A stretch of DNA of 22,879 bases from an uncultured Collinsella sp. GTDB taxonomy: Bacteria; Actinomycetota; Coriobacteriia; Coriobacteriales; Coriobacteriaceae. Each line of letters opens with the position of its first letter. The first letter of the stretch is position 1. The stretch spans positions 1 to 22,879 of the forward strand of contig CATXXF010000031.1 in the NCBI GenBank assembly GCA_958403395.1, in the 5' to 3' direction. The notes under the pieces are model-generated. The model made no database searches. It was not told the DNA's origin and was given only the letters and a program-made list of their open reading frames with translations. Below are positions 1 to 7,671 of this stretch, piece after piece. The position numbers and the translations under genes were made by a program.

Positions 1-54
1 AGGGGCTATGCGGCATAGCGCCGGGGCATGGTCCGAAAAAACGTCCGAGGCCCC

Positions 55-127
55 CAGTTTCCACTAGCGGGCCCAACCGGAAACTGCGACCCGGTTTTCG
101 GCCAAATAACGGGATGCCCTTTCCGCA
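55..127. repeat. Degenerate hairpin repeat (GGAAA/GCGACCC family), partial copy
   Basis: CAGTTTCC at 55-62 pairs perfectly with GGAAACTG at 79-86. The stretch 78-127 (CCGGAAACTGCGACCC, then TTTTCGGCCAAATAACGGG, then a CTTTCCGC end) resembles the right half of the nested hairpin at 14942-15051. The rest of 1-259 shows no convincing gene: short reading frames there lack ribosome binding sites and recognisable protein sequence. Confidence 0.55.
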
Positions 128-259
128 AGCACGCTCAATCGCCCAATATTTCAAGTCACCTTTAGCTAACATTTGCGCAGCTCATCGGCCTCACCTGCAT
201 GTTTTTTAGTAAGCCATGGCATACTCGGCGAACGGTATGAAGATGCCGGCCAGAGGGTA

Positions 260-287
260 TTGCAAACGGTCGCTCCCGTGGTATGTT
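260..287 (+). promoter_or_regulatory. Possible promoter of the ferredoxin gene
   Basis: TTGCAA at 260-265 and TATGTT at 282-287 are separated by 16 bases and lie about 60 bases before the ferredoxin start. Each hexamer matches the housekeeping consensus at 4 of 6 positions, so this is a plausible but unproved sigma70-type promoter. Confidence 0.35.
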
Positions 288-348
288 TTTGCCCGAATCA
301 AACCGGCGCGCATCGCCTGTAGCGTCGGTCAACAGAGAGGAAACTACC

Positions 349-534
349 ATGGCTCATCCCGTAATTGATGCCGACGAGTGCATCGCTTGTGGCGTTTGCG
401 TCGACTCCTGCCCCGCTGGCGTTCTGGAGCTCCAGGACGTCGCTACCGTCGCTGACGAGGACTCCTGCGTCGCCTGTGGCGCTTGCCAGGACGCTTGCCC
501 CGCTGGCGCGATCACCGAGATCGTCGAGGAGTAA
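349..534 (+). CDS. Small 2[4Fe-4S] ferredoxin
   Basis: A 61-residue bacterial-type (clostridial) ferredoxin, a soluble low-potential electron carrier for anaerobic redox enzymes. Two cluster motifs are complete: C11-x2-C14-x2-C17-x3-C21-P and C40-x2-C43-x2-C46-x3-C50-P, so both [4Fe-4S] clusters should form. The two halves are near-duplicates (CIACGVCVDSCPAG and CVACGACQDACPAG), the usual signature of the ancient internal duplication. The ATG at 349 is preceded by AGAGAGG at 334-340; an in-frame ATG at 283 would add an unrelated Arg-rich tail with no ribosome binding site. The protein is acidic (ends EIVEE), as normal for the family. The gene stands alone with its own terminator, which suggests a general electron-transfer role. 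Its redox partner cannot be told from this window. Confidence 0.95.
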   Translation: MAHPVIDADECIACGVCVDSCPAGVLELQDVATVADEDSCVACGACQDACPAGAITEIVEE

Positions 535-575
535 CAACTCCCCCACTTGCACACTCAAAAGTACACCGTGCACAA

Positions 576-614
576 AAAAGGAGGCTTCCGCATCGCCGCG
601 GAGGCCTCCTTTTG
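576..614 (+). terminator. Rho-independent terminator after the ferredoxin
   Basis: AAAAGGAGGC at 576-585 pairs perfectly with GCCTCCTTTT at 604-613, and TCCGC/GCGGA extends the stem inside it. The A-run before and T-run after make it usable in both directions, though no gene reads into it from the right. Confidence 0.85.
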
Positions 615-652
615 CATATGTGGGCAGCTAATCTTGGAGCGGGACCCTTGGC

Positions 653-719
653 AGTTGCGGTGGAATAGTTCCTGTTTTATGTCTTGGATGCCGATTTTAG
701 GAACTATTTCACCGCAACT
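653..719. repeat. Inverted repeat, 21-base arms (AGTTGCGGTG family)
   Basis: Arms 653-673 and 699-719 are complementary at 20 of 21 positions (the exception can form a G-U pair), with a 25-base loop. The same 21-base unit recurs once at 22757-22777, so this is an interspersed repeat. It lies just beyond the niaR stop and could fold in the 3' end of the NAD operon mRNA, but there is no T-run to make it a standard terminator. Confidence 0.75.
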
Positions 720-736
720 TATAGATGCGGCGTCGA

Positions 737-1282
737 CTAGGACAAATCGTCTTCGTAGGGCATCAGGTCTGCTAGGTAGCCTTTTTCCTTGAGCATCGCC
801 TCGATCTCGTCGAGGGTCTGTTCGTCCTCCGCCGCAATGCGATGGAAGTGGTAGCCGCTGGTCACCGTCAGCAGCGGAAAGCTCTTGCCGCTCTCGATAT
901 CGCGCAGATAGCGCTCGACATCGCGACGATTGCGGATGTCCAGGTCGGCCGTAATCTTACCGTACACGCGGTGATTGACAATCACGTTGAGCACGGCGCC
1001 GCCGGCGTCGACGATACTCGTGAGCTCATCGCCTGCCTGCTCCACGCTGTGGCGAACCTTGACCAAGCGCGTAGGCACGGCGGGGCTGCTGGGGGCCTCC
1101 TGCAGCACGTAGCCGCGGTTGGTCGCCACGATATCGTGCCCATCGGCGCGCAGCAGGGCGATGTCCTGCACCACAATCTGGCGGCTCACACCCACCTCGC
1201 GGGCAAGCGCGCTGCCCGATACGGGCCCCTTGGCCCCCTCGAGCACGGCCATGATGGCACGGCGACGCTCGCGGGCGTCCAT
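737..1282 (-). CDS. niaR: NiaR-type repressor of NAD biosynthesis (HTH + 3H domain)
   Basis: A 181-residue transcription repressor that senses niacin in the family. Residues 5-60 form a winged helix (ALAREVGVSRQIVVQDIALLR is the helix-turn-helix; 'NRGYVL' the wing). Residues 72-178 form the 3H ligand/metal domain, with its namesake histidines at H78, H104 and H145/H147 (NHRVYG and GYHFHRI motifs). Length matches the family. It is the last gene of the nad operon: its ATG overlaps the nadC stop by one base (TAATG), which suggests translational coupling. No separate ribosome binding site is obvious. It probably represses its own operon by binding the palindrome at 4645-4688; when niacin is plentiful, de novo synthesis would be switched off. 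The assignment rests on family motifs plus the nad context. Confidence 0.93.
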   Translation of the reverse strand: MDARERRRAIMAVLEGAKGPVSGSALAREVGVSRQIVVQDIALLRADGHDIVATNRGYVLQEAPSSPAVPTRLVKVRHSVEQAGDELTSIVDAGGAVLNVIVNHRVYGKITADLDIRNRRDVERYLRDIESGKSFPLLTVTSGYHFHRIAAEDEQTLDEIEAMLKEKGYLADLMPYEDDLS

Positions 1283-2142
1283 TATTTACCGTCCAGCAGA
1301 CGCAGGTGCTTAAGCGAGAGGTCGAGGATCGGCGCGGAGTGCGTCAGGGCGCCCGAGCTAATAAAGTCAACGCCCAGGTCGGCAAGCGCGCGGATATTGC
1401 TGGCATCCACGTTGCCCGAGCACTCGGTCTTGGCGCGGCCGGCGATAAGTTCAATAGCGGCGGCCATGTCGTCATGGGTCATGTTGTCGAACATGATGAT
1501 GTCGGCGCCGGCCTCCACGGCCTCGCGCACCATGTCCAGGTTCTCGCACTCGATCTCGACCGTCGTGGTAAACGATGCATGGGCGCGCGCCATCTCGATC
1601 GCGCGCGTCACGCCACCGGCGGCATCGATGTGGTTGTCCTTGAGCATGACGGCCGTCGACAGGTTGTAACGGTGGTTGCTGCCGCCGCCAATCTCAACCG
1701 CCGCCTTCTCAAACACGCGCATGCCCGGTGTGGTCTTGCGCGTGTCGACGAGCACGGTCTTGGTTCCCTCGAGCGCCGCGGCCATGCTGTGCGTATAGGT
1801 AGCGATGCCGCTCATGCGCTGCAGGTAGTTGAGCGCCACGCGCTCGCCCGAAAGCAGCACACGCGCATCGCCGCGCACCTGACCCACGTGGTCGCCGGCA
1901 TGCACCTCGTCACCGTCGGCAACATCAAACAGCACCGAGCTCTGCGAATCCAGCAGCTCAAAGGTGCGAGCGAACACATCCAGGCCGGCAATGATGCCAT
2001 CGGCTTTGGCGATAAGCTCCACCGTGGCGGGACGCGCCGTGGGGCACACGCTCGCCGTGCTCACGTCCTCAAACGTAATGTCCTCGCGCAGAGCTTGCAG
2101 AATCAGATCATCGACGACGAGCTTCATGGTAATGGGATTCAT
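1282..2142 (-). CDS. nadC: Nicotinate-nucleotide pyrophosphorylase (quinolinate phosphoribosyltransferase)
   Basis: Converts quinolinate and PRPP to nicotinate mononucleotide, CO2 and PPi, the third step of de novo NAD synthesis from aspartate. The 286-residue length is normal. Visible motifs: REDITFEDVST near residue 19, RVALNYLQRMSGIAT at 101-115, DTRKTTPGMR at 133-142, the glycine-rich GGGSNHRYNL at 152-161 and KDNH at 168-171; these include the Arg, Lys and His residues that hold the substrate phosphate and carboxylates. The ATG at 2142 is chosen because GGAGGAG, embedded in the last codons of nadB, sits at the right distance; a second Met six codons in is possible. Only three bases separate it from the nadB stop. 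Confidence 0.96.
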   Translation of the reverse strand: MNPITMKLVVDDLILQALREDITFEDVSTASVCPTARPATVELIAKADGIIAGLDVFARTFELLDSQSSVLFDVADGDEVHAGDHVGQVRGDARVLLSGERVALNYLQRMSGIATYTHSMAAALEGTKTVLVDTRKTTPGMRVFEKAAVEIGGGSNHRYNLSTAVMLKDNHIDAAGGVTRAIEMARAHASFTTTVEIECENLDMVREAVEAGADIIMFDNMTHDDMAAAIELIAGRAKTECSGNVDASNIRALADLGVDFISSGALTHSAPILDLSLKHLRLLDGK

Positions 2143-2145
2143 GGT

Positions 2146-3522
2146 CTACTCCTCCACGGCCTGCGTGCCGGCGGCACGGGCCAAATCATCGATTGCCAGA
2201 GGGTCGGCGCCCAGGGCGCGATGACGGCCATCGAGCGCGGGATCGCCCGCCTGCTCCACGGCCAGCGACTCGCCGGTACGCATATACCACGCGGCGCGAC
2301 GACCCCAGACCAGCGCCTCGAGCAGGCTGTTTGAAGCAAGGCGGTTCTTGCCGTGAACGCCGTTGCAGGCCGTCTCGCCCGCGGCGTAGAGCTCGGGCAT
2401 CGAGGTGCGGCCGTCCTTGTCGACCCACACGCCGCCCATAAAGTAGTGCTGCGTCGGCGTAACGGGAATGGGCTCGTCCAAGATGTCGCGGCCGTCCTCC
2501 AGGCAGCGCGCGCGAATGTTGGCAAAGTGCCCGGTCACCACGTCGCGCTCGACGGGGGCAAAGCTCAGCCACTCGTGCTCGGTGCCGTCCTGCTTCATCT
2601 GCTCGCGAATAGCGGCGGCGACCACATCGCGCGGCTGGAGCTCATCGGTAAAGCGCTCGCCGGCGGCGTTAAGCAAAATCGCGCCCTCGCCGCGGCAGCT
2701 CTCGCTGATCAGGAAGGTGCGGCCCGGCTGCGGCGAGAACAGCCCCGTGGGGTGAATCTGCACGTAGTCCAGGTGCTCCATCTTAATGCCATGATCCTGA
2801 GCAATGTAGCAGGCATCGCCCGTGAGCTGCGGGTAGTTGGTCGAATGGTCGTATACGCCGCCGATGCCGCCCGTTGCCCACAGCGTGTGGCGGGCATGGA
2901 TCTTAAACGGCTCGCCGGCATGCGCGCCCTCGGCGGCATTTACCAGCTCGTCGGCGGGACGAACCGAGTTGTTTTCGTCCACGGGAACGGCGACGATACC
3001 GGTGCACACCGTGGCGCCGTCACGCTCGCCCGTCAGGATGTCGGTCATGGCCACGTGCTCCAAAATCTGCACGTTGTCCAGCTTGCGAACGGCCTGGAGC
3101 AGCTTGGTCGTGATCTCCTTGCCCGTAATGTCGGCATGGAAGGCAATGCGCGGACGGCTGTGCGCGCCCTCGCGGGTAAAATTGAGGCTGCCGTCGGCCT
3201 TGCGCTCAAAATCCACGCCCATCGCTAGCAGGTCGTTGATGACCGAGCGGCTCGAGCGAATCATGATGTCGACGCTCTCGCGGCGGTTCTCGTAGTGGCC
3301 GGCGTGCATGGTGTCCTCAAAGAAGGCATCGTAGTCCGAGCCTTCGGGCAGCACGCAGATGCCGCCCTGCGCGAGCATCGAATCGCACTCATCGACCGCG
3401 CCCTTGGAGAGCATGATCACGCGCGTGCTCGTCGGCAGATTGAGGGCCGCGTACAGACCCGCCACGCCGCAGCCGGCAATGACGACGTCGCACTCCATAT
3501 CGGGGTATTGCTTGGTTTCCAC
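2146..3522 (-). CDS. nadB: L-aspartate oxidase, short form
   Basis: FAD enzyme that oxidises L-aspartate to iminoaspartate, the substrate of NadA. The N-terminus carries the dinucleotide-binding motif (VVIAGCGVAGLYAALNL) and SMLAQGGI; later come HPTG, ESCRGEGAILLN and the C-terminal FAD motif NRLASNSLLEALVWG. I place the start at a GTG (3522) because AGGGAGAGG lies six bases upstream, giving 458 residues. An ATG at 3549 would add nine residues but has a poorer ribosome binding site, and the open frame further upstream runs into nadA. At 458 residues it is clearly shorter than the roughly 540-residue enterobacterial enzyme and seems to lack most of the C-terminal helical domain, as do several other anaerobe NadBs. 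In an anaerobe the electron acceptor would be fumarate or another acceptor rather than O2 (family knowledge). Confidence 0.94.
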   Translation of the reverse strand: METKQYPDMECDVVIAGCGVAGLYAALNLPTSTRVIMLSKGAVDECDSMLAQGGICVLPEGSDYDAFFEDTMHAGHYENRRESVDIMIRSSRSVINDLLAMGVDFERKADGSLNFTREGAHSRPRIAFHADITGKEITTKLLQAVRKLDNVQILEHVAMTDILTGERDGATVCTGIVAVPVDENNSVRPADELVNAAEGAHAGEPFKIHARHTLWATGGIGGVYDHSTNYPQLTGDACYIAQDHGIKMEHLDYVQIHPTGLFSPQPGRTFLISESCRGEGAILLNAAGERFTDELQPRDVVAAAIREQMKQDGTEHEWLSFAPVERDVVTGHFANIRARCLEDGRDILDEPIPVTPTQHYFMGGVWVDKDGRTSMPELYAAGETACNGVHGKNRLASNSLLEALVWGRRAAWYMRTGESLAVEQAGDPALDGRHRALGADPLAIDDLARAAGTQAVEE

Positions 3523-3577
3523 AGGAATCCTCTCCCTTGAATGTGACATAAGGGACCGTCCCTCATGCAACATTGTT

Positions 3578-4603
3578 CTAGCGTGCTGCGTACTCGAGCA
3601 TACGGTCGAGCGTGAGCTTGGCCTGGTCGGCAGCCTCGTCCGACACGCCGATCTGCACCTCGCCCTCACCCGTCTCCAGGCAGCGCACGAGCTTCTCGAG
3701 CGTGATGAGATCCATGTTGACGCAGGTGGGCTGCACCGCGGGGAAGTAGAACTTCTTGCCGGTGCCCTGGCAGCGGCGCTCGAGCTCGTAGAGCACGCCG
3801 CGGACCGTCACGATGATGAATTCGCTCGCGCCGGACTCCTCGACATACTTGATGATGCCGGCGGTGGAGCCGATGTAGTCGGCCTCGGCCAGGACGTCGG
3901 CCTTGCACTCAGGGTGCGCCAGCACGAGCGCGTCGGGGTGGGCCTCCGTCGCGTCGACGATCTGCTCGACGGTGATGATGTGATGGCGCGGGCAGTAGCC
4001 GTTGTTGAGGATGACGTGCTTTTGCGGCACCTGCTCGGCTACGAAGCGTCCCAGGTTTTGGTCGGGAATGAACAGGATATGCTGCTGCGGCAGCTCGGAC
4101 ACGATCTTAACGGCGTTGGAACTGGTGACGCACACGTCGCTCCAGCTCTTGATCTCGACCGTGGAGTTGACGTAGCACACCACGGCCAGGTCGTCGCCGT
4201 ACTCGGCGCGCGCCGCGTCAACCGTCTCGCGCTTGACCATGTGCGCCATGGGACAGTCTGCGCCCGGCTCGGGCAGCAGCACGGTCTTAGTGGGATTGAG
4301 CAGCTTGGCGCTCTCGCCCATAAACTCCACGCCGCACAACACGATGGTCTGCTGCGGCAGGCTCTTGGCGAGCTTTGCCAGGTAGAAGCTATCGCCGACG
4401 TAATCGGCAACGGCTTGGACCTCGGGCGCCACGTAATAGTGCGCCAGGATCACCGCGTCACGTTGGGTTTTTAGTTGCTGAATGGCCTCGACGAGCTCTG
4501 CGGGCACCAGTGCCGCACGCTCCGTTGCCGTCGTTGCCGATGCCAAGCCGGCCGCGATATCGCGTGCAAGCTCCGACGCATCCATGTTCGCGCTCTGTGC
4601 CAT
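3578..4603 (-). CDS. nadA: Quinolinate synthase A
   Basis: Condenses iminoaspartate with dihydroxyacetone phosphate to quinolinate using an oxygen-sensitive [4Fe-4S] cluster. The protein is 341 residues. The three cluster cysteines expected for the family are seen at C90 (VLCGVEFMGESAK), C204 (NGYCPRHH) and C294 (QPTCVNM). HYYVAPEVQ near 55 and PEPGADCPMA at 111-120 are further NadA signatures. The ATG at 4603 is preferred over an adjacent TTG at 4606 because GAGAGGGG lies five bases upstream of it. It is the first gene of the operon: nadB starts 55 bases after its stop. The intergenic gap contains a small inverted repeat (AGGGAC, one base, GTCCCT at 3551-3563), which might fold but has no clear role. 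Confidence 0.96.
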   Translation of the reverse strand: MAQSANMDASELARDIAAGLASATTATERAALVPAELVEAIQQLKTQRDAVILAHYYVAPEVQAVADYVGDSFYLAKLAKSLPQQTIVLCGVEFMGESAKLLNPTKTVLLPEPGADCPMAHMVKRETVDAARAEYGDDLAVVCYVNSTVEIKSWSDVCVTSSNAVKIVSELPQQHILFIPDQNLGRFVAEQVPQKHVILNNGYCPRHHIITVEQIVDATEAHPDALVLAHPECKADVLAEADYIGSTAGIIKYVEESGASEFIIVTVRGVLYELERRCQGTGKKFYFPAVQPTCVNMDLITLEKLVRCLETGEGEVQIGVSDEAADQAKLTLDRMLEYAAR

Positions 4604-4638
4604 CAAGGCCCCTCTCTTTTGGCGAATCTTGGGGCTTT

Positions 4639-4688
4639 AGTATGACACCTAGGTTTACAGCTGACAAGACAGCTGTAAACCTAGGTGT
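4639..4688 (-). promoter_or_regulatory. nad operon promoter with overlapping palindromic operator (probable NiaR site)
   Basis: On the minus strand TTGTCA (4662-4667) and CATACT (4639-4644) are exactly 17 bases apart, about 35 bases before nadA. The -35 and the whole spacer lie within a perfect inverted repeat: ACACCTAGGTTTACAGCTG at 4645-4663 and its complement at 4670-4688, with a 6-base centre. A repressor bound there would block RNA polymerase. NiaR, encoded at the end of the same operon, is the obvious candidate; this is inference from position, as no binding data are available here. The arms also contain two short self-palindromes, CCTAGG and CAGCTG. The remaining DNA up to 4895 shows no gene or clear promoter for the regulator downstream. 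Confidence 0.8.
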
Positions 4689-4895
4689 AAAGTTGAAATA
4701 AAGATTCAATCATGTGGCAGGTCCATATTCGAACTGGCAAGCTGAGGATAGCTGAGCTCTCGATGGCGCAGGAGGCATCTTTCGCCACCGCAATACCGCT
4801 TGGCGCGAGTTGCACGCCGTGGGGCGCAAACGGTCCGCACCCCCGCAAGCGGCGCGTACCCGATGTGGCAAAATCGAACTACTTAAGGGGGCCGA

Positions 4896-5618
4896 ATGCT
4901 CAAGATTATTGCCTGCGACGATGATGTCGCTTTTCTAGATAGACTGCACCGGATGATCGACCGTTGGTCGACCGAGACGGGCACGGCGGTCGATGTTGCG
5001 CTCGTCACGCGCGGCGAGGACCTGCTGGCCCGCCATGCCGCATCGCGCGCCGACATCATTCTGCTCGACATGATCATGCCGCTCGTCAACGGCATGGACA
5101 CCGCGCGCGAATTGCGCCAGGCCGATACCGCCGTGCGCCTGGTGTTCCTCACCTCGTCGCCCGAGTTCGCACTGGAGTCCTACGAGGTCCGTGCTTTCGA
5201 CTATCTGCTCAAGCCCGTGACTTACGAACGCCTGGCGCAGTTACTTAACGAGCTTTCGAGCATGCGCCCGGCGGCAACCGACGAGCTCGTGATCAAAACT
5301 TCCTTTGGCTACCACGCCCTGCGCCTGTCCGACATCGAATATGCCGAGGCGCGCAACAAGCACGTGGTCTTCCACCTGCGCGACGGACGCGACATCGAGG
5401 CACTCGAGTCGTTCCGCAGCGTCGAGGACCGTTTGGCGCAAAATGCCACCTTCTTTAAATGCCACCGCAGCTACCAGGTCAACCTGCGCAACATCGATCA
5501 CTTTGACCGCACGGACATCGTCATGCGCTCGGGCGCGTGCATCCCGCTTTCGCGCAGTTGCAAGCAGGGATTCCAAGACGCCTACTTTGCGGTGCGCTTT
5601 GAGGCTGGGAGACACTGA
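4896..5618 (+). CDS. LytTR-family response regulator
   Basis: A 240-residue two-component regulator of the AgrA/LytR type. Residues 1-118 are a receiver domain: acidic pocket D8/D9, phospho-acceptor D58 (IILLDMIMP), the switch Thr86 (FLTSS) and K106 (YLLKPV). Residues about 129-233 are a LytTR DNA-binding domain (DIEYAEARNKHVVFHL, FFKCHRSYQVNL, IPLSRSCKQGF), which usually binds pairs of direct repeats. AAGGGGGCC at 4885-4893 serves as ribosome binding site. The stop overlaps the start of the kinase gene by one base (TGATG), so the two are co-translated partners. Regulons of such pairs vary widely (peptide sensing, bacteriocins, sugar uptake), and nothing in this window identifies the target genes. 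Confidence 0.93.
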   Translation: MLKIIACDDDVAFLDRLHRMIDRWSTETGTAVDVALVTRGEDLLARHAASRADIILLDMIMPLVNGMDTARELRQADTAVRLVFLTSSPEFALESYEVRAFDYLLKPVTYERLAQLLNELSSMRPAATDELVIKTSFGYHALRLSDIEYAEARNKHVVFHLRDGRDIEALESFRSVEDRLAQNATFFKCHRSYQVNLRNIDHFDRTDIVMRSGACIPLSRSCKQGFQDAYFAVRFEAGRH

Positions 5619-6895
5619 TGGTCTCCTCGGTCGAAATGGTCCTTTGGGCAATCCACCACGCCACAACGCTACTCTTTGGCGTCTTTGCCTCGGCGGCGCT
5701 GTGCGGTGTCGAGATCAACCGGCGTCATGCGCTTGAACTGGTGCTGGTCGGTGCCGTAACCGGATGCGCATTTGGCCTCGCCAATGCCGTCGGCGGAGAG
5801 CTTTTCGCCCGCCAGGTATATCCGCTCGTCGTGCATCTGCCGCTCATCATCTATTTGTGCGCGCGCTACCGCCTGAGCCCGCTGCTTGCCGTGCTCGGCA
5901 TTACGAGTGCCTATCTGAGCTGCCAGTTCAGCAATTGGATGGGCATCGCCGCATTTGCCGCAACCGACTCGCAGATCGCGTACTATCTGGCGCGTATCGC
6001 GACCACACTCGCCGTCTTTGCCGTCCTGTTGCATTGGGCCGGCGACATCGGTCCACGCTTGGCGATTAAAAGCACCACCGAGCTGGGCATCCTTCTAATC
6101 CTGCCGCTCGTCTATTACGTCTTTGACTATGCCACCAACGTCTACACCACGCTGTTCCACTCGGGCTCGGTGGTAACGGTTGAGTTTTTGGCATTTGCGC
6201 TCTGTGCCTTCTATCTTATGTTTCTTGCCGTTTACCTGCGCGAATACGAAGAAAAGGAAACCGCCGAGCGAGAGCGCTGGATGCTCGAAACCCGCGACAG
6301 CGCCGCCATCAAAGAGCTCGAGGCTTGGCGTCAATCTGGGCGCGAGCTGTCGATTCTTCGCCACGATATGCGCCACTTCCTACGCGGCCTGGCCGCTTTA
6401 ATTGAGGAGGGCCACACCGACGAGGCGCTCAAACGCATCGATGAACTCTGCGAAGCCGGCGATCGCACCGCCGTACGCCGCTTCTGCGCCAACGAGACCG
6501 TAAACATCGCGCTTTCGTCATTTAACTCGGATATCAATAGAAACGGCATTACCGCCAACCTGCGCGCCGCCGTACCCGAAACCATCCACGTAGGTGACGC
6601 CGACCTGTTTAGCGTGCTCTCAAATGCCTTGGAAAACGCTATCACCGCCGCAAGCGCCGCACCCCAAGGAAAGCGATTCGTCGACTTTGACCTGCGATTA
6701 GAGGACGGCCAGCTGCTGCTGTTAGTTTCCAACACGTTTGACCGCGCGCCGCGCATGGTCGATGGCATGCCCGTGACCCGGCATGCGGGCCACGGCTTTG
6801 GCACCAGGAGCATCAAACTTGCCGTGGAGCGCATGAACGGCAACTGTCAGTTCCGCATTAACGACGATCGGTTTGAGCTGCGCGCTGTGATGTAG
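5618..6895 (+). CDS. GHKL-family sensor histidine kinase (AgrC-like)
   Basis: A 425-residue membrane kinase, partner of the LytTR regulator with which it overlaps by one base. Residues 1-207 are hydrophobic and give six or seven membrane segments (about 7-30, 40-60, 66-84, 88-104, 118-140, 155-178, 185-207), followed by a charged coiled-coil-like linker (EYEEKETAERERWML) at 209-225. The phospho-acceptor is H249 in ILRHDMRHFLRGL. The ATPase domain shows the N box SNALENAITAA (335-345) and the G box GHGFGTRSIKLAVE (391-404), typical of the GHKL group close to AgrC/ComD. The sensor part has no extracellular domain of note, so the ligand may be a small or membrane-soluble molecule. No peptide pheromone gene or AgrB-like processing gene is visible beside it. 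Confidence 0.92.
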   Translation: MVSSVEMVLWAIHHATTLLFGVFASAALCGVEINRRHALELVLVGAVTGCAFGLANAVGGELFARQVYPLVVHLPLIIYLCARYRLSPLLAVLGITSAYLSCQFSNWMGIAAFAATDSQIAYYLARIATTLAVFAVLLHWAGDIGPRLAIKSTTELGILLILPLVYYVFDYATNVYTTLFHSGSVVTVEFLAFALCAFYLMFLAVYLREYEEKETAERERWMLETRDSAAIKELEAWRQSGRELSILRHDMRHFLRGLAALIEEGHTDEALKRIDELCEAGDRTAVRRFCANETVNIALSSFNSDINRNGITANLRAAVPETIHVGDADLFSVLSNALENAITAASAAPQGKRFVDFDLRLEDGQLLLLVSNTFDRAPRMVDGMPVTRHAGHGFGTRSIKLAVERMNGNCQFRINDDRFELRAVM

Positions 6896-6959
6896 AAGTG
6901 CGGCGCCGATCTCGAGGCGCGCCTTGCCCGCCAGGCAATCGCTCGCCGGCGCCAATCCG

Positions 6960-7535
6960 CTACAGCGGAGCGGCTGCCGGGGTCAGCTGCTTGATGTATG
7001 CCCACATGCGCTGCTTGGCGGCTTTGTCAGTGAGCGCCGCCTCAAAACCGTCGAGCGCGAGCACGCGGCGACCCTGCACATGGGCGACCAAACCGGGCTT
7101 GAGCATGGCGGTGTCGAAGTCGTCGATTGCCACAAGCATGTCGGCATAGGTCTCGCGCATGGTATCGGCCGCGCGATCGTCCAGTAGCAGGACCGCCTCG
7201 GGGTCCAAGGCCTCGAGCGCCTCGCGGAACAGCTCGCACGGCAGAGTCTCGCCCACCGCGACCGTCCCATCACCCACGCCGGCGACGCTTGCCAGCACGC
7301 AAAAATCCTCGGGCGCGTAGCCGATGGCCCCAAGCGCCTTGCGCAACGCCGCGCCATCCGGGCCGGCGGCAAGCTCGCCACCCGAACGCTCGGCCTCGTC
7401 CAAATCGCCTTTGACCAGCACGATCGGCGAGCACGCGTTGCCCGCGATACGCACGCCACGGACCGCAAGCGATGTGAGCTCCTGCTCGGCCGCCTGGGCG
7501 ATGGCTTCTTTTTTCTGGCTTTGTGACGTGGACAT
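6960..7535 (-). CDS. Uncharacterised protein, possible degenerate uracil-DNA-glycosylase fold
   Basis: A 191-residue cytoplasmic protein. The start at 7535 is supported by GGAGAG four bases upstream; an ATG at 7565 would overlap the -10 box. The order of segments resembles family 4/5 uracil-DNA glycosylases: a strand 'SPIVLVKGDLDEAERSGGEL' (34-53) where such enzymes have the GEAPG motif followed by a disposable G-x-P-F segment, then 'GPDGAALRKALGAIGYAPEDFCVLASV' (58-84) like the helix and strand ending in a TN motif, then 'LDPEAVLLLDDRAADTM' (110-126) like the 'L-P-K-V-I-V-ALG' strand. The catalytic residues and the four cluster cysteines of family 4 are absent, so enzyme activity is doubtful. 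It ends 'MWAYIKQL'. This is a fold guess from pattern, not a demonstrated homology. It converges with the kinase gene, with 64 bases between the stops. Confidence 0.6.
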   Translation of the reverse strand: MSTSQSQKKEAIAQAAEQELTSLAVRGVRIAGNACSPIVLVKGDLDEAERSGGELAAGPDGAALRKALGAIGYAPEDFCVLASVAGVGDGTVAVGETLPCELFREALEALDPEAVLLLDDRAADTMRETYADMLVAIDDFDTAMLKPGLVAHVQGRRVLALDGFEAALTDKAAKQRMWAYIKQLTPAAAPL

Positions 7536-7563
7536 GCGCTCTCCAATCGTTTGCGTGCCCACC

Positions 7564-7569
7564 ATTATA
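7564..7569 (-). promoter_or_regulatory. -10 box for the reverse-strand gene at 6960-7535
   Basis: The minus strand reads TATAAT here, about 30 bases upstream of the chosen start. No good -35 hexamer is present at 16-18 bases, so support is the perfect -10 plus position. On the plus strand, the trxA promoter must lie in the same short gap (7570-7671); TATAAG at 7612-7617 is a weak candidate. Confidence 0.4.
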
Positions 7570-7671
7570 TAAAAGAGCTGCCCGCGAGTGGTTGCTTTGC
7601 GGGCGGCTGGGTATAAGCACGGTCGTACTGAGTTTTACGCGGCCAAGCCGCGTCGCATTATGGAGGTCACC

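Noticed and set aside
4712..4924. 70-codon frame before the LytTR regulator, considered as a pheromone precursor
   Set aside because: No ribosome binding site, it overlaps the regulator start in another frame, and it lacks the hydrophobic leader or Cys pattern expected for such a peptide.
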